Below are positions 35,163 to 47,229 of a stretch of DNA of 64,000 bases, piece by piece (the first letter of the stretch is position 1; the number at the start of each line of letters is the position of its first letter). This stretch comes from Cryptomeria japonica (lineage: Eukaryota; Streptophyta; Pinopsida; Cupressales; Cupressaceae). The position numbers and the translations under genes are program-made. The notes under the pieces are model-generated. The model saw nothing but the letters and a program-made list of their open reading frames with translations. It was not told the DNA's origin and searched no databases. The DNA lies in NCBI RefSeq assembly GCF_030272615.1, contig NC_081413.1, positions 562,534,510 through 562,598,509 of the forward strand, given 5' to 3'.

Positions 35163-35950
35163 TAAGTTTCTATTGGTGAGGGTATAACCCCAAGTTGTTC
35201 TTTGAGATATTCAAAAGTTTCCTTAGGCAAAGGCTTAGTAAAAATGTTTGCAATCTTCTCTTTAGTATCCACATAAACCAATTTCACTTCTTTTGCTTCA
35301 ATATTCTCTTTTAGAAAATTGTATTTGATAGAAACATGTTTAGTTTTAGAGTGAAATACCAGATTCTTAGATATATCAATTGCTATTGAATTATCACAAT
35401 AGATGATTATAGGTTCTTTTCATTTTACCTTTATGTCCTTCAACATTTTCTTAATCCATAATACCTAAGTACAATTAGTTGCTTCTACAACATATTCTAA
35501 TTCTTCTATTGATAATGATGTACAACTCTGTTTCTTGCTCAACCATGAAATCAATTTGCTACCAAGAAAGAATGCCCCGCTGGTGGTGCTCTTTTTGTCA
35601 TCTACATCTCTTGCCCAATTAGCATCGGTGTATGCACATAACTCAAAATTTTCATCTTTCGGATACCATAAACCAAGGTTTGTTATGCCTTGTAAATACT
35701 GGAAAATCCTTTTCACTACTGATTCATGATTTTCTCTAGGATTACTCTAAAATCTTGAAACAATACATACAACATTCATTATATCAGGTCTTGTTTGTGT
35801 CAAATACAGTAAATCTCCAATCATGGATTTGTATCTTGTCGGATTAATAGGAGCTAAATCATCCTTCAATGATAGTTTATCAGTTGTTGTCATAAGAGTA
35901 CTTATCGGTTTAGAGTTTTCCATGCCAAACTTCTTCAGTAATTCCTTCAA
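35163..35950 (-). pseudogene. Copia RNase H region
   Basis: Minus-strand pieces read STLMTTTDKLSLKDDL, SMIGDLLYLTQTRPDI, CAYTDANWARDVDDKKSTTS (the TDADWAG-type RNase H motif, here TDANWAR) and, in shifted frames, IANIFTKPLPKETFEYLKEQ. These are the standard copia pol C-terminal motifs. Stops and frameshifts divide them into at least three pieces. Confidence 0.8.
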
Positions 35951-36048
35951 GTATTTTGATTGACAAAGAATATACCTTTATCAGTCTGAGAAATCTGTAA
36001 TCCTAAAAAGAATTTTATCTCCCCAATCATAGACATTTCAAATTCTTT

Positions 36049-36747
36049 CTACATTTTGTTAGAAAAGTCTTTACACAATCCATCTTCTCCTCCAAAAATG
36101 ATGTCATCAACAAAAACTTCAATAACCAAAATGTCTTCATTAATCACTTTGAAATATAAGTTGATGTCAGCATTACCTTTAGTGTAACCAAGTTTTATAA
36201 GATATTTGTCCAATCTAGCATACCAAGCTCTATGAGCTTGCTTCAATCCATATAAAGCTTTCCTTAACCTGCAAACCATATCTTTGTCATTTGTCAATGA
36301 AAATCCATTAGGTTGTTCAATGTAAACTTCCTCTTCAAGATCACCATTTAGAAATGCACATTTAACATCCATTTGATAAACTTTATAGTTCTTGTGTGTT
36401 GCAAATGCAAGAAATAATCTAATTGCCTCAATTCTAGCTACCGTTGCAAAAGTTTCATTGTAATCAATTCCTTCTTTCTGTGAATATCCCTTACGCACTA
36501 ATCTTTCTTTGTTTCTGATTACCTTACCATCTTCATTAAGTTTATTTCTGAATAACCATTTAGTTCCAATTACTTTTTTATTTTTAGGTCGGGAAACCAG
36601 TGTCCATGTATTATTCTTTTCAATTTGTTCTAATTCATCTTCCATAGCCTTAATCCAATGTTTATCTTTGCATGCCTCAATAACAGATGTTGGTTCAATT
36701 TGAGATATTAAACATACCTCCTCATTGTCCAGTCTTCCTCTAGTCAT
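36049..36747 (-). pseudogene. Copia reverse transcriptase
   Basis: About 230 uninterrupted codons. [54 protein letters not shown] and the catalytic FVDDIIFGG (36089-36120) are in order, with [13 protein letters not shown] between. The catalytic Asp pair is intact. It is cut off downstream by a frameshift before RNase H and upstream from the integrase by a stop. Confidence 0.85.
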
Positions 36748-36774
36748 AACTCCTTGATACTTATTCCCAATTAT

Positions 36775-37935
36775 CTAACTTTCAGAGTGATTCAATCTAA
36801 CATACATGGGTGTGTTCACTTGTTGTTGTTCTTCAATCACTATGGAATTCTTTGATGATGCTGGTGTAACTGGATCAACATTTTGTAATAATGCATTCTG
36901 TATAGGTTCATTTGTGATTATCTCAACTGTCGGTTCAAAATCCATAGACCTTGAATTTCTTCTGAAGTGTTCATCAATCTTCACATTTGCACTCTCAATG
37001 ATTTTCTGCAATCTCTTATTAAAACATCTATATTCTTTTCTTTTAGATGAATACCCAAGAAATATTCCTTCATCACTTCTAGGATCAAATTTGCCAATAT
37101 ACTCATCTCTCTCAATGTAACATTTTCTTCCAAATATTCTGAAGTACTTAAGAGTAGGAATGCCACCAAACCATAATTCATAGGGTGTCTTACCGGTTTC
37201 ACCTTTGATGTGAACTCTATTGAAAGTGTAAACTATTGTATTCATTGCTTCTCTCCAATATACATAAGGTAGATTTTCTTCTAATATCATGCTTCTAGCT
37301 GCATCTAGAATAGGTCTATTTTTCCTTTCCACAACTCCATTTTGGTGAGGTGTCCGAGGTGTTGATAGCTATCTTCTGATTCCATTCACTTCACAAAATG
37401 CATTGAACTCCTTAGATGTAAATTCACCTCCTTGATTTGATCTTAAACATTTGATTTTCTTGTCAGTTTCATTCTCTACAAGTGCCTTGAATAATTTAAA
37501 TTTCCCAAAAGCTTTTGATTTCTCCCTGACAAAAGTAACCCAACACATTCTAGAATAATCATCAATGATTAGCATAAAGTATCTATCTGCTTGTAGACTT
37601 CTTGTTCTTGTCGGACCACATAAGTCAGTATGAATTAAATCAAGAACATTATCGGTTTTCTCAGAAATACTTTTGAAAGTTGTTCTAACTTTCTTTCCCA
37701 AATGACATTCCTTACATACCAGGTTATGAGGTTTTACAATCTTAGGTAAATCCCTTACTGCCTTAGATGAACTAATCTTCACAATGCAATCAAAATTTAC
37801 ATGACAGAGTCTTTTATGCCATAACCAACTTTCATCAATATGTGCAATCAAGCATGTTTTTTCAATGTTATTCAAATGAAAGATATTACCTCTAGTCTGA
37901 TTACTGGTTGCAACTTCCAAACCAGTTTTGTTCAT
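36775..37935 (-). pseudogene. Copia integrase, with catalytic Asp changed
   Basis: The GAG-pre-integrase zinc domain is at the start (LWHKRLCHVNF, then CKECHLGK). The catalytic core follows: IHTDLCGP (first Asp) and LRSNQGGEF (about 37,428-37,445), where the second catalytic Asp of the usual SDNGGEF or SDQGGEF is Asn. A frameshift near 37,350 separates the core from MERKNRPILDAARSMI and the C-terminal part (PYELWFGG, FGRKCYI, GIFLGYSSKRKEYRCFN). The Asp-to-Asn change is a G-to-A transition and alone would disable integration. Confidence 0.85.
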
Positions 37936-38128
37936 GATTTTTCATTTACCATTCTTGAATTGTAACTAAAATCCTTTTTCAACTAATTGACCAACACTTA
38001 GAAGATTGTGCTTCAAACCTTCAACATAATAAACATTGTCAGTATTGTGCTTACCATCAAAAGGTATAGTGCCTTTTCCTTTGATCAAACATGTCATCTC
38101 CGAATCTTACTAGACCTCCATTGTATTC

Positions 38129-39316
38129 TTAAAAATATAAGAATTTACTTTCATCACCAGTCATGTGATGTGAACATCCAGAATCTATAATCCATTCATC
38201 CTTTTCTTCAATTTTAGCTGCCAGGGCTTGTTCTACCAGTGGAATAGTAGGTGATAATTGATCTTCTATTATTGCAACAAAAGCCCATCCATTGTCTCTT
38301 GGTTCTTCATCAGAATCATCGATAACTCCTTCATTAGAATAGTAACTTGATTTGTCTCTAATCTTCTTAAATTTGTATCTATGATATTCAGGGTTAGGTT
38401 TATATGTTCTTTTATCTTCTTCTCTCAATCTTGCATGTTTGTCCGGACATCTAGATGCCATATGACCAATTTTATTACAGTTAAAACATTTAAAAGGTGC
38501 TTTACCTTCATACTTACTTCCAATAGGACCTTTAGGCATTTTTCTTGCAAATAGTCCTTCAAGCTCTTCAAGTTCTTCATTTTCCTTTCTGATGTCTTCA
38601 AGTTCTTTTGCATAGAGTGCTTTCCAATTAGATTTATCAGCTGATGATGAAGATGTTGCAGATGATGATGCTTTGAAAGCTAAATCTGTCTTAATTGTAG
38701 CAACAAGACCAAACTCGTCAAGCTCAAATGTTGAAAGTTTTCCAACCAAGGTATCTCTAGATATTGATGTATTAGGCATAGTTCTTAACTCATTAATAGC
38801 AGTTACTTTCATCTTGTATGCCGGTGGCAATTCTCTTAAAACTTTGGAAATAATTTCATCTTCACTTAAGAAACCTCCACAACATTGTATCCCCAAAACA
38901 ATTTCATTAGCCCTTTCCATAAAAGCAAAAATTCTTTCATCTTCTTCCATTTTCAAATTTTCATACCTGACCCGGAAGCATTCGGGTTTTGTAATTTTGA
39001 CAGTGGTATCTCCTTCATTCAATGTCTCCAACTTATCCCAAATAGATTTAGCAGTAGATGGATATGATAATCCCATGATTTGTTGATCTGACAAGGTGCT
39101 AAAAAATGCTTCTCTTGCTTTGCAATCATTCTCTTGATCCTTAGCCAATGTAGGTGGATTAGGTTGACCTTGTGTAGGACCAACGTAACCATTATGTGTA
39201 ACATCCCATATGTCTTTTCCAATGCAATTCAATTGTGTCTCCATTCTGATCTTCCATATACCATAGTTAGTTCCATCAAGTTTCAGACTATCCTTCCTGA
39301 AATAGTTAGCTTCCAT
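38129..39316 (-). CDS. gag: Copia Gag and start of protease, open 395 codons
   Basis: Starts MEANYFRKDSLKLDGTNYG, a typical copia Gag N-terminus (LDGTNY, IWKIRMETQL). It has a CCHC zinc knuckle CFNCNKIGHMASRC at about residue 280 and the protease active site WIIDSGCSHHMTGD near the end. An Asp/Glu-rich stretch precedes the protease. This is the longest open frame of the element. It would encode the capsid precursor, but downstream protease and pol are broken, so only trans-complementation could mobilise the element. Confidence 0.85.
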   Translation of the reverse strand: MEANYFRKDSLKLDGTNYGIWKIRMETQLNCIGKDIWDVTHNGYVGPTQGQPNPPTLAKDQENDCKAREAFFSTLSDQQIMGLSYPSTAKSIWDKLETLNEGDTTVKITKPECFRVRYENLKMEEDERIFAFMERANEIVLGIQCCGGFLSEDEIISKVLRELPPAYKMKVTAINELRTMPNTSISRDTLVGKLSTFELDEFGLVATIKTDLAFKASSSATSSSSADKSNWKALYAKELEDIRKENEELEELEGLFARKMPKGPIGSKYEGKAPFKCFNCNKIGHMASRCPDKHARLREEDKRTYKPNPEYHRYKFKKIRDKSSYYSNEGVIDDSDEEPRDNGWAFVAIIEDQLSPTIPLVEQALAAKIEEKDEWIIDSGCSHHMTGDESKFLYF

Positions 39317-39359
39317 AGAATCTCCTCAAGTTGTTAAACTTCTACAAAAAGAGGACTGG

Positions 39360-39371
39360 GCTCTGATACCA
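39360..39371 (-). other. Primer binding site, initiator tRNA-Met type
   Basis: Minus strand reads TGGTATCAGAG immediately inside the 5' LTR, complementary to the 3' end of plant initiator tRNA-Met. This is the standard Ty1/copia primer site. Confidence 0.9.
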
Positions 39372-39373
39372 AT

Positions 39374-40430
39374 TGTTAGGACCCAGAGGCAACTAAGAGG
39401 GGGGGGGTTTGAATCAGTTGTCCAATAATTTTATCTCAGAAACAATTATAACCAAACTTGAAACTTAATACCGGTAAACCAAACTAAATGTCGATAAACA
39501 GATTAACAGTTAATAATAGTACCAGTGAAACATAATGCATGAAACAGAAAGAGAAACAATATCCAAAACATATAACACAAATATTTGTACGTGGAAACCT
39601 TGTAAGGGGAAAAGCCACGATGGGAAACCTTACCCACAATCAGATGATACTACTGCAGATAGTATGTGTTTACAAATGGGGTCTACACATGCAGAAAGGC
39701 CAGCTGCCTAGAGCTCACTACTCAATCACAAAATAGAAGTCACACTGACTACAAAATGGATGATTAAATCCAATGATAATGTACTGCTCAAAGTAGCATC
39801 TTTAATGCTGGATTCAGTACCGGTTAAGCTCTGATTGTCTTCTTCAAACCTTCCTTGAACCTTCAAATGATGATTGCGTGAGTAGCTCAGCTTATATTCA
39901 CATATACCAAATATCTCAACCTTATAATACCTTATTGCCTACTACCTCTATATGAATCTCACAATTGAGATCTTACATATATACCAAAACCTAAGACCAA
40001 ATGTGTAGGTCAACTCACTAAGAATATTAAAATAAAAATCAATTATAACAAGTCAAGATGCGATTCATCATGTCAGCTCAACAACAATATTAATTGATTA
40101 AACTATCTCCATAACGTGTCATGTTGATCTGGAATAGATAATGCATGTTGGTTCATAACCTAGACCAATTTTTCGGTAACAACAAATATCTCAACCCGAT
40201 TAGACCAATAACCAAATCTCCAAAACCAAGTGTCCAAACCATGTCTTCCACATAACCAAGTGCTCTCCAATGATAAAAAGTTATCCTCAGTGCCGGTGAA
40301 CCAAATACCGGTGACTATGCATAAGTCACTGAACTTGCCAGTGAATATAATCAAAGATCTCCAGAAGGATAAGTGTTGATAAGTGTTGACATCAATGACA
40401 AAACCAAGCAACATATCCATAATACCAACA
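39374..40430 (-). repeat. Copia 5' LTR
   Basis: On the plus strand it begins TGTTAGGACCC and ends ACCAACA, with a G run near 39,400. On the minus strand this is the upstream LTR, adjoining the primer binding site. Confidence 0.85.
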
Positions 40431-40734
40431 AATATCAAATAAAATTTTACATATTTGTGAAAAGTGACATTATTTATTTCAAATTCTTGATGCAGATGAT
40501 GATATCAAATAAGATTTCAGTAGCAAAAGTGACATTCCCAAATTTGAAGATGGTGTGTGCGCATGGCCACAGAATGGTGGCCAGGCAATGAATTTCTGGG
40601 GTTTTCTTCTGAAAAAGATTTTGAAAACCATTTCCTACAATCTTCAAAGACTAAAGTTTTCCTTGTCATGAAACATTAGTAGTTATCTTTTCAATGATTG
40701 GCATTGTTAGGCCCAAAACAAATGTACTTCCTAC
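40431..40734 (+). pseudogene. Isolated F-box last exon, fragment E
   Basis: After an intron-like stretch ending TTGATGCAG, MMISNKISVAKVTFPNLKMV (from 40,497) matches exon 2 of the 24.65-kb F-box gene. The frame is lost after about 35 residues. No exon 1 lies directly upstream because the copia element is inserted there. Confidence 0.65.
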
Positions 40735-43530
40735 ACAGAGAAAATTGGATGGTTATGTTATTTGGATTTCATTTTGAAATAAATGAAGTGAAATTTTACA
40801 ATTTTTATTGTTTTATTTTAGAAATTCGATGAGAATTTAGTTCATTTATGAATTAAGAAAAAATAAAATTTAATTAATTTATGAAGTAATATGTTGTAGT
40901 TTTCAAAAAATATTCATTCTGTTATGATCAAAGTTTATCAAGTGTAATAACTTGGAGGAGTTGTTTCAAATTATATAGTGTGGTAGTTTTTGCACAAAAT
41001 TTTCATATTACAACTCTTCCAAATTCATGAACTGTTGAGACTTCATTTTTCTAAATTTAATGATTTTTCTAAAATTTGTTGAACATTATTATTTTTCTAA
41101 ATTTTGTTGATTATTCTACATTTGTATTGCTTTACAATTGTAGTTTAGATATATAACAATGTATGTTCCTCTATTTCCAACCAAATTCATATTATTTATT
41201 GGATAATATGATTATAGAAATTTCATAATTACATGAAATATATTGCTAGATCTAGGGGATAATTTATCTAAATCAAGATTATGCACTACCTCAAGAAGCT
41301 AGTCCAAAGAGAGGAAAGAATTTTGTCAATTTTTGAATCATGTCATTCAATTATTGTAGAGAATCTATTTTTGTAAATAACATAGTAGATCAAACAACCA
41401 TTTCATGCAATACTTAATGCAATTGAAAGACATATTTTAGTTTTCCTTGTAAAGAAACATCACTCCTTTTTTTAAAGGTATGAAAAAAGAGATGGTTATA
41501 TTTATTTGGATTTCCTTTTAAAAAATTTAAGTGAAATTATGTTGTCAATCTCTTCTATTATTTTATTATAAATATGTTGTTGTAGTTTCAAAATTCATTG
41601 TACTTTCTTATAATATTTAATAAATTAATTAAAGATTTTGGTATTAATTATCTTTTTTCCTTTTTATTGATTTTATCTTGTTAAAAAATATTAATAGTTT
41701 TGAACTTTTTGGAAAGGATCACAAAATAAAACCTACTACACAAGGCAACCATCAAATTGTTGCAAAAATGATTTGTGTTGTGAATGATATTAAACTTGTT
41801 GTCATTGATGTCAACCAAGGTCCAAAAGTTGGTCTCGAAGTATGTTATTATTGGTGCTATATCACAAGTCTACATTAGCATATGGAGTTAGTGTTATGAC
41901 TATAAATGGTATATTTGATAGATTCTAGAGTATTGAAATGGTATTATATTGTCCACAACAAATTTTGACTAAGTGTGAGTGTTTCGATGAATAGTTTGTT
42001 AGATAGGGTTCAATTTTTTGGTTTGCACTATGCCGCATTGATTCATCTTTGATTGTGGTTGTAATATAATGTTGGTGGATGAAAACTAATGTTATATCCA
42101 AGGTTTCATGTTCTCATTTGATCCATACATGATTTGTTGTCATCGCAGTGTTGATTATGTAGTGGCAATCTACTTGTTTGTAGGAATACTTTGCATCCTT
42201 AGCCTTCTAATGTTTTTCATGTTGTGCTTCTCTGATGTAGTATTGCTAGTGTTAGGTGATGCTAATTTACACATTTGTAAGTGTTCTACAGGTTTGTATT
42301 ACATTTTTTAATATGTTTTACTGGGTTGCTTTATTAGTTCCATTCCTCAGAATTGACTTGAGTTCTCATGGTCTATGTAGTAATGTGTGGAGTTGAAGGT
42401 GATGATTTGGGATTGATTGAAAGGTGTGCTAGTATGGTTTGATGCTTCAAACATCTTGTTTTCCTTCCACATTATTTTGGAGAATGCATTTGGGGTTGAC
42501 TACCTATACTCTACATGTTGCATCCAATTAGGCTGACTTGATTGATATAACTTCTTTCTGTGGATGGTATATATAGGATGATATGATGGAATGAGTTGAA
42601 TGATAATTTGTCTATGGTGTTTCAAATAAGTGTGATGGTACGCGAGTGTAGATAAGTAGTGGTGAAGTAAATTTCAGATGTCCAGAGCAGTTTAGAAACA
42701 ATTATTCTTTGTAATTGGGCTTATTGTATCTTTCCTTAAAGAAGTGATCTTTAGCATTTTTCAAGTCCATTCTATCTTTCCCTAAGGTTGTGTGTCTGAG
42801 CTTCCAAGTCTAGTTTAGGTGCAATGAGCTTCCTTGGCACAGAGCCTAAAACTTTGTAATCAGTTTTTCATATAGTGAGATAGTTATCATTGTGGTTTTT
42901 CCCTCATTTGATTTTCAACATAAAATCTCTGTTTCATTGTGTCATTGATGTTTTGTTTACTGTTGTTTACTTCTGCATAAATGATAAATGGAATGAATGG
43001 TTAAGTTTTAATATATATTTATTAACACCCCCTCTCAACATATACAATTTTTTAACACAAACTACAAGAACCAAATGTAGATAAATAATAGGACAATAAG
43101 AAAAAATAAATAGTAGCTTAAATAAAAATGATTTATGTCCAAACACTTTGTTAATTAAGAAAATAAAAAATATACTAAATTAAATTAAATTAATACTAGA
43201 AATGAAGTTGTATCTTCATCGGCTATATGGTCTTAGTGTCAAAGGTTACAAGATTTTGATCAAGAATGTGCTCTATAGTAGAAGTGTTATCTTCTATGAG
43301 TTGAAACCTTCCACTATAGATTTGTGGATAGAGAAAGAATAAAAATAGAAAATGGAGGTACTTTGGGTACCACCTACTCTAATGAGAAATGAACTACACA
43401 CTCCTATTGGAACTGATGATGAGAAAAGATCAAAAAACTCTAAAGTTTTGAGGAGGAGAAAGCACCTCAAGCTTAATAATTGAGGAGGTCTACTCATGAT
43501 AAGAGATAACCTAATAGATTTGGTTAATCC
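40735..43530. repeat. Segmental duplication block B, copy 1
   Basis: Matches 57018-59960 in the same orientation. Shared phrases include AAAATTGGATGGTTATGTTA, AGATAGGGTTCAATTTTTTG, TTGTTTGTAGGAATACTTTG and TTAACACCCCCTCT. The first few hundred bp descend from F-box 3' flanking DNA. The final 330 bp (43,196-43,530) are a copia integrase remnant (SVKGYKILIKNVLYSR-type reading, plus strand). No intact gene was seen. Confidence 0.8.
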
Positions 43531-44130
43531 CTTTGTTGGGTCATTGAGCTTGTGGGTTTGAACAAGTGAAGTGTGGAGAATGATGAAGCCCTCGAAAATG
43601 GACAAAATAACAATTTTTTTCAATGTTGTTCATTCTATCTTGGACCAATCCTATTTCTAATCAATTCAGTAATTTCTTGAGTTTTTCTAAGGTTTTGCAA
43701 GTTTATACAATGTTTTTTTTCATTTTTTTTGCTATTTATTGGGGTTTTAAACATGATTTTAACTTGATTTAAATGCAAAAAAAATCATTGAAAATTGGGT
43801 CACCAATTGGTCAATTATTTTTTCACAAATCAATATCTTTTTCGGGGATTAAATTAGCTAGTCCAGGATTCAAGATTCATTATATATAGTCATGATTTTT
43901 TGTAGACTATTGTTTCTATGGTCTATATAACAGTTTCTCTCTACAACACAATTGAATCAGAGAAAGTTTTCTAAGTCTCAAAAAAGGACCTCTTTGTTGA
44001 GGGACGATGTAATTGATCTTTGATTAAATCAATAAAAGTTTCTAGTGTGTGAAAACATCCTCTAATTTTTCTATTTTTGTAGCATTGTGTGTTTCTCTAT
44101 TTTTTTGAGATCTTAGATATTTGGAAATAG
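43531..44130. other. Junction region, no gene
   Basis: 43534-43611 matches the start of the copia 3' LTR at 33730-33811 (TTGAACAAGTGAA, GAATGATGAAGCCC). The rest is AT-rich without a recognisable feature. Confidence 0.5.
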
Positions 44131-44396
44131 TGACATTATTTATTTCAAATTTTTGATGCAAAAGATGATATTAAATAAAATTTTAAATATTTGTGAAAAG
44201 TGACATTATTTATTTCAAATTCTTGATGCAAATGATGATATCAGATAAGATCTCAGTAGCAGAGGTGACATTGCCAAATTTGAAGATGATGCGTGCCCAT
44301 ATTGAGGCCACACAATGGTGGGTAGGTAGTGAATTTCTAGGGTTTTCTTCTAAGAAAGAGTTTGAAAACCGTTTCCTACAACCTTATAAGACTAAA
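44131..44396 (+). pseudogene. Isolated F-box last exon, fragment F, with 70-bp tandem duplication
   Basis: MMISDKISVAEVTLPNLKMM (44,232 onward) matches F-box exon 2. The intron-exon boundary DNA is tandemly duplicated with a 70-bp period (TGACATTATTTATTTCAAAT at 44131 and 44201). The expected AG acceptor has become GCAA. The fragment ends abruptly at ACTAAAG, where the 20-bp repeat array begins. Confidence 0.65.
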
Positions 44397-46417
44397 GGGG
44401 TCATATGGTGTGCTAAGGGGTCTTATGGTACCGTTAGGGGTCACGTGGGGTAGTATTGGGGCCACACATATGTTAGAACATGATATGACCCCTTAGGACA
44501 CCATACGACCTCTTAGGATGTCATATGGTCGTAAGGGGTCATGCAATGTGATAAGGGGTCTTCTGGTGTCATTAAGGGTCATGCGGGATCCTAATGGGGC
44601 CACATCTGTTACAACACCATATGACCCCTTAGGACACCATATGACCCCTTAGGATATTATATGCTCCTAAGGGGTCATGTGGGGTGCTAAGGAGTCATAT
44701 GGTGTCTTTAGAGCTCTTATGGGGTCCTAATGGGTCCACACATGTTTTAGAATACGATATGACCCCTTAGGACACCATACAACCCCTTAGGACATTGTAT
44801 GGTCCTAAAGGGTTGTGTGGTGTGCCAAGGAGTCTTATGGTGTCATTAGGGGTCATGTGGGGTCGTAATGGGGCTATACGTGTGTTACAACACCATATGA
44901 TCCCTTAGGACATCATATGGTCTAAAGGGGTCGTATGGTGTCCTAAGGATCATATGGTGTCATTAGAGGTCATGTGGTGTCACAATGGGGCCACACATAT
45001 GTTACAACACCATATGACCCCTTAGAACACCACATGACCCCTTAGGATATCATATGGTCCAATGGGGTCGTATGGTGTGCTAAGGGGTCATATGGTGTTG
45101 TTAGGGGTCATGTGGGGTCCTAATGAGTCCACACATGTGTTACTACACCATATGACCCATTAGAAGACCATATGACCCCTTCGGACATCATAGGCTCCTA
45201 GGGGTCACATTATGTCGTTAGGGGTCACGTGGGTTGCTAAGGGGTCTGATGGTGTCATTAGGGGTCATGTGGGTTCCTAATGGAGCTACAAATGTGTTAC
45301 AAGACCATATGACCCCTTTGGATACCATATGACCCCTTAGGACATCATATGCTCATAAGGGGTCATGTTGTGTGCTAAGGTGTCACATAATGTCATTAGG
45401 GGTCATGTGGGGTCCTAATTGGGCCACACATGTGTTACAACACCATATGACCCCTCAGGACACCATATGATCCCTTAAAACATCTTATTCAATCCTAAGG
45501 GGTCATATGGTGTGCTAAGAAGTCATATAGTGTCGTTAGGGGTCATGTGTAGGGTATTTTTTAGTGGTGAATCTTCGCCTTTGGCAAATTCTATGATTCC
45601 ATTTTCTCAGAATTGGCGAATAGTATTGGAAAACATAGTGGCCAAATCGCCCAAAATTTTGATGTTAATGGTCCAATGTATTTGAGATTCACCATTGATC
45701 ACATACCGTTTCACGTAGATGCTTGTTATATTCACCTAGAATCACTCGGACGTGGGTATTAGATCACCTCCCTTATTCGCTAGAAATAGTAACACAACAC
45801 TGTACTCGGGACCTATTTCGCCAACGGTTAATTAAATTTTCATTGCACATGCCAACCCATTTCGCCAATTGTTAAATTTTACGTCAAGCATAATGAGACT
45901 CAATTCACCAATAACAATTAAAACATTATAAGCATTCGAGGACCCATTTCACCAAATTCCAATGCATATAGAGTATGATACCTACATACAAATTGGAGAG
46001 CCAATAAAACATTATTATCATTTGAGGACCCATTTCACCAAATTCCAAATTTCCAATGCATATAGAGTATGTCACCTACATACAAATCGGAGGGCCAATA
46101 AGATGCAATTTGAAAAGCCCACAGAATTTGCCAACAATGGAATCATGGATTGATATAGATATAATTGAAAGTTTGAAACAATCTTCCTTATCATTTTTTC
46201 GTGTCTAATTAGTAAATTTGGGAGCTCTCGATTCACATTGGGCAATTTGAGTTGGAACCTTGAAGTTGATTGTAGGTCGGAGGGCCAAAGTTGCAATCCT
46301 GTAACACAAGCCCAGACATTCTTCATTTCTGATTCAGAGAATTGAGAAAGCGTAAAGGTGAGTAATCATTTCTTCATACTTCATAGTATTATTTTTAATT
46401 CATAGTGAGAGGTCAAA

Positions 46418-47229
46418 ATGTCAGACAACAATGAGACTCCTTAGGGTGGTGAAGGGATTGAGATGTCAGACAAGAGTGAGACTCCTTAGGATGGTGAAGG
46501 GATTGGGAGGCTAGACAAGGGTAAGACTCATCAGGGTAGTGAAGGGATTGGGAGGCTAGACAAGGTAAGACTCCTCAAGGTAGTGAAGGAATTGCAAGGC
46601 CATCAAAACATCCAAAACTTAGAGATACTACCATAAAGTCTTACTTTGGAATTGGCAAAGTTTTTAGTCCATCAACTTCTGCAGTTGCAGAAGCCATTCA
46701 CAGTAGCTCACCACCACCACAAGGTGGGATTGTCATCGAGTTAAATGTGTCAAATAAGGATGACGATACCGACAGGAGAGAAGATGTTTTTAGGGATACT
46801 CACAATGAGATAATTCACTTGGATGAAAATGCTAGCACTGAAGATGATGTTGGTAGGAAGAAAAGAAAAAGAAAAGTAAAAATGGGGTAGGAGTGGGAAA
46901 TGACAAGGAGCTTTAAGCGTGATTGGGTAGGAAAGTACCCATTCATTGAACCAGTGCCAAATAATGATGAACAACCAACATAATGCAAGTGTAAGATTTG
47001 TAGCTAGAAAACTAAAAGAGAGAAGAAGTTGCAGCTAAAGCTTGACACCATAGAAAAGCATATTGGTAAGGTTTATAAAAAAAAGATCATAGATGGAAAG
47101 GAAACACCAGTAGTAAGATGGAAATCAAAGGAAGAATGTCTTTATGTTAAGTACATACACATGTCAAGGGAGCATCAAGCTTTAGGCCAAGAGACATATG
47201 TCAACATAAGATTTAATCTCAACAATTAG
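46418..47229 (+). pseudogene. BED-finger N-terminal region of a hAT-like transposase
   Basis: From the ATG at 46418 a 15-codon unit (SDNNETP-GGEGIEM type, 45 bp) is repeated four times. A 1-bp loss in the fourth copy shifts the frame. After it come DTTIKSYFGIGKVFSPS, an acidic tract, a basic GRKKRKRKVKMG, SFKRDWVGKYPFIEPVPN, and a zinc-finger-like CKCKICS with KLDTIEKHIGKVY, consistent with a BED finger (Cys pair, then His). Stops in the reading (TAG at Gln and Trp positions, TAA at a Gln position) fit C-to-T decay. The reading ends at 47229, well short of a full hAT transposase. Confidence 0.6.

Larger units (their letters stand above)
33730..40430 (-). mobile_element. Full-length Ty1/copia LTR retrotransposon, decayed
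   Basis: On the minus strand: LTR (39374-40430), primer binding site, gag-protease, integrase, reverse transcriptase, RNase H, polypurine tract, LTR (33730-34794). Integrase before RT defines Ty1/copia. LTRs are about 1.06 kb, start TGTTGG and end CAACA or CTAACA, and match well except for the end nearest the plus-strand start. The flanks (ACCTT left, AATAT right) do not form a target duplication. Stops and frameshifts separate all domains, so it is not autonomous. Confidence 0.85.

Noticed and set aside
38425-39222. Plus-strand and shifted frames over the copia gag
   Set aside because: Shadows of the minus-strand gag frame, which has the zinc knuckle and protease motifs.
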